Source: Fastidiosipila sp964627125 (GTDB taxonomy: Bacteria; Bacillota; Clostridia; Saccharofermentanales; Fastidiosipilaceae). From it: a DNA stretch of 61,258 nucleotides. The position numbers and the translations under genes were made by a program. The notes under the pieces are model-generated. The model was given only the letters and a program-made list of their open reading frames with translations. It was not told the origin of the DNA and did not search any database. The DNA is taken from assembly GCA_964627125.1 (NCBI GenBank), contig CAZVJQ010000007.1, positions 1-61,258 on the forward strand, written 5' to 3'. Shown in pieces: positions 61,038 to 61,258 of the stretch; positions within the stretch are counted from its first letter, which is position 1, and each line of letters starts with the position of its first letter.

Positions 61038-61258
61038 TTAGTCAATTTTATCCTTAATGCTTTTTGCTTTATAAATAGTATTTTGGAATCTTCTTTGCAT
61101 TTCTTCCTCTAACTCATTATCGTAGTCCTTTGTATGCTTATGCATTGCATTAATAAAATCTTCAAAATAAGGCACCTCATCAAACAGATTTCTATTTTCA
61201 ACGAAGAAATTATAGATTTCTCTGTAATAAACCACAGTGTATTTTTCACCGCATGAAA
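61038..61258 (-). CDS. C-terminal end of an unrecognised protein, truncated by window edge
   Basis: The frame is open through the window end, so only about the last 73 residues are visible; a GTG at 61235 lies inside that frame and is not a supported start. The visible part reads SCGEKYTVVYYREIYNFFVE, then DEVPYFEDFINAMHKHTKDY and ELEEEMQRRFQNTIYKAKS. The pattern resembles the C-terminus of a group of PD-(D/E)XK nuclease-like proteins found in mobile or defence regions, but the catalytic part is not in view, so this is only a guess. Confidence 0.35.
   Translation of the reverse strand, partial: SCGEKYTVVYYREIYNFFVENRNLFDEVPYFEDFINAMHKHTKDYDNELEEEMQRRFQNTIYKAKSIKDKID

Overview
The window is a low-GC (roughly 35%), gene-dense segment with strong AGGAGG-type ribosome binding sites, frequent TTG/GTG starts and U-tailed hairpin terminators. 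It looks like a strictly fermentative, sugar-eating Bacillota, probably a Clostridia-class anaerobe: it carries AdhE, pyruvate formate-lyase with its radical-SAM activase, a CUT1 sugar ABC operon with cellobiose phosphorylase, and many glycosidases without signal peptides. No rRNA, tRNA, CRISPR array, prophage or insertion sequence was seen. No stretch over 300 bases lacks a gene.

Layout. 1-2.2 kb: the 3' end of a probable GH84 glycosidase, then a phosphohexomutase. 2.2-3.8 kb: a PadR regulator with a HAAS-domain membrane protein that is broken both by a false 100-N scaffold gap and by a homopolymer frameshift. 3.9-11.3 kb: a fermentation block with an APH-like kinase and adhE on the minus strand and, divergently, a MIP18/DUF59 gene and a pyruvate formate-lyase encoded in two pieces (a 692-aa body and an 85-aa glycyl-radical subunit) followed by pflA. 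A Rex-like operator precedes pfl. 11.5-19.7 kb: a serine hydrolase, then a minus-strand operon for UDP-sulfoquinovose synthase (SqdB/SQD1), an SqdX-like glycosyltransferase and a patatin lipase, i.e. an apparent sulfoquinovosyl-diacylglycerol (SQDG) pathway in a non-photosynthetic anaerobe, followed by asnA and by cysK-cysE. 19.8-28.9 kb: phosphoesterases, GH42 beta-galactosidase, an APC permease, nitroreductase, a GH109-like oxidoreductase-fold protein and two DUF proteins. 29-37.5 kb: a LacI regulator and a cellobiose-type ABC/GH94 operon, both preceded by the same operator-like sequence, and an MFS transporter. 37.5-47.9 kb: an Asp-repeat lipoprotein, a GH13 alpha-1,6-glucosidase, Nudix, cupin, HdeD-like, AlkD-like, CsbD-like, prolyl aminopeptidase, DinB, YhcH and GNAT genes. 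47.9-59.3 kb: a SWIM-SNF2 helicase, HelD, a two-gene ThrE exporter, GH2 and GH20 glycosidases. 59.3-61.3 kb: a CPA2 antiporter under a fluoride riboswitch, and the C-terminal end of an unrecognised gene.

How it fits together. Imported oligosaccharides are cleaved inside the cell (GH94, GH13, GH2, GH42, GH20, GH109-like). Glucose-1-phosphate from GH94 can enter glycolysis through the phosphohexomutase. Pyruvate is split by the two-piece PFL, and acetyl-CoA is reduced to ethanol by AdhE under probable redox (Rex) control. The sulfolipid operon lies next to cysteine-synthesis genes, so sulfur chemistry is locally clustered. The three observations most worth following are the split PFL, the sulfolipid operon, and a strongly over-represented 9-mer, GGC(A/C)AAAGC, seen at least 16 times on both strands.
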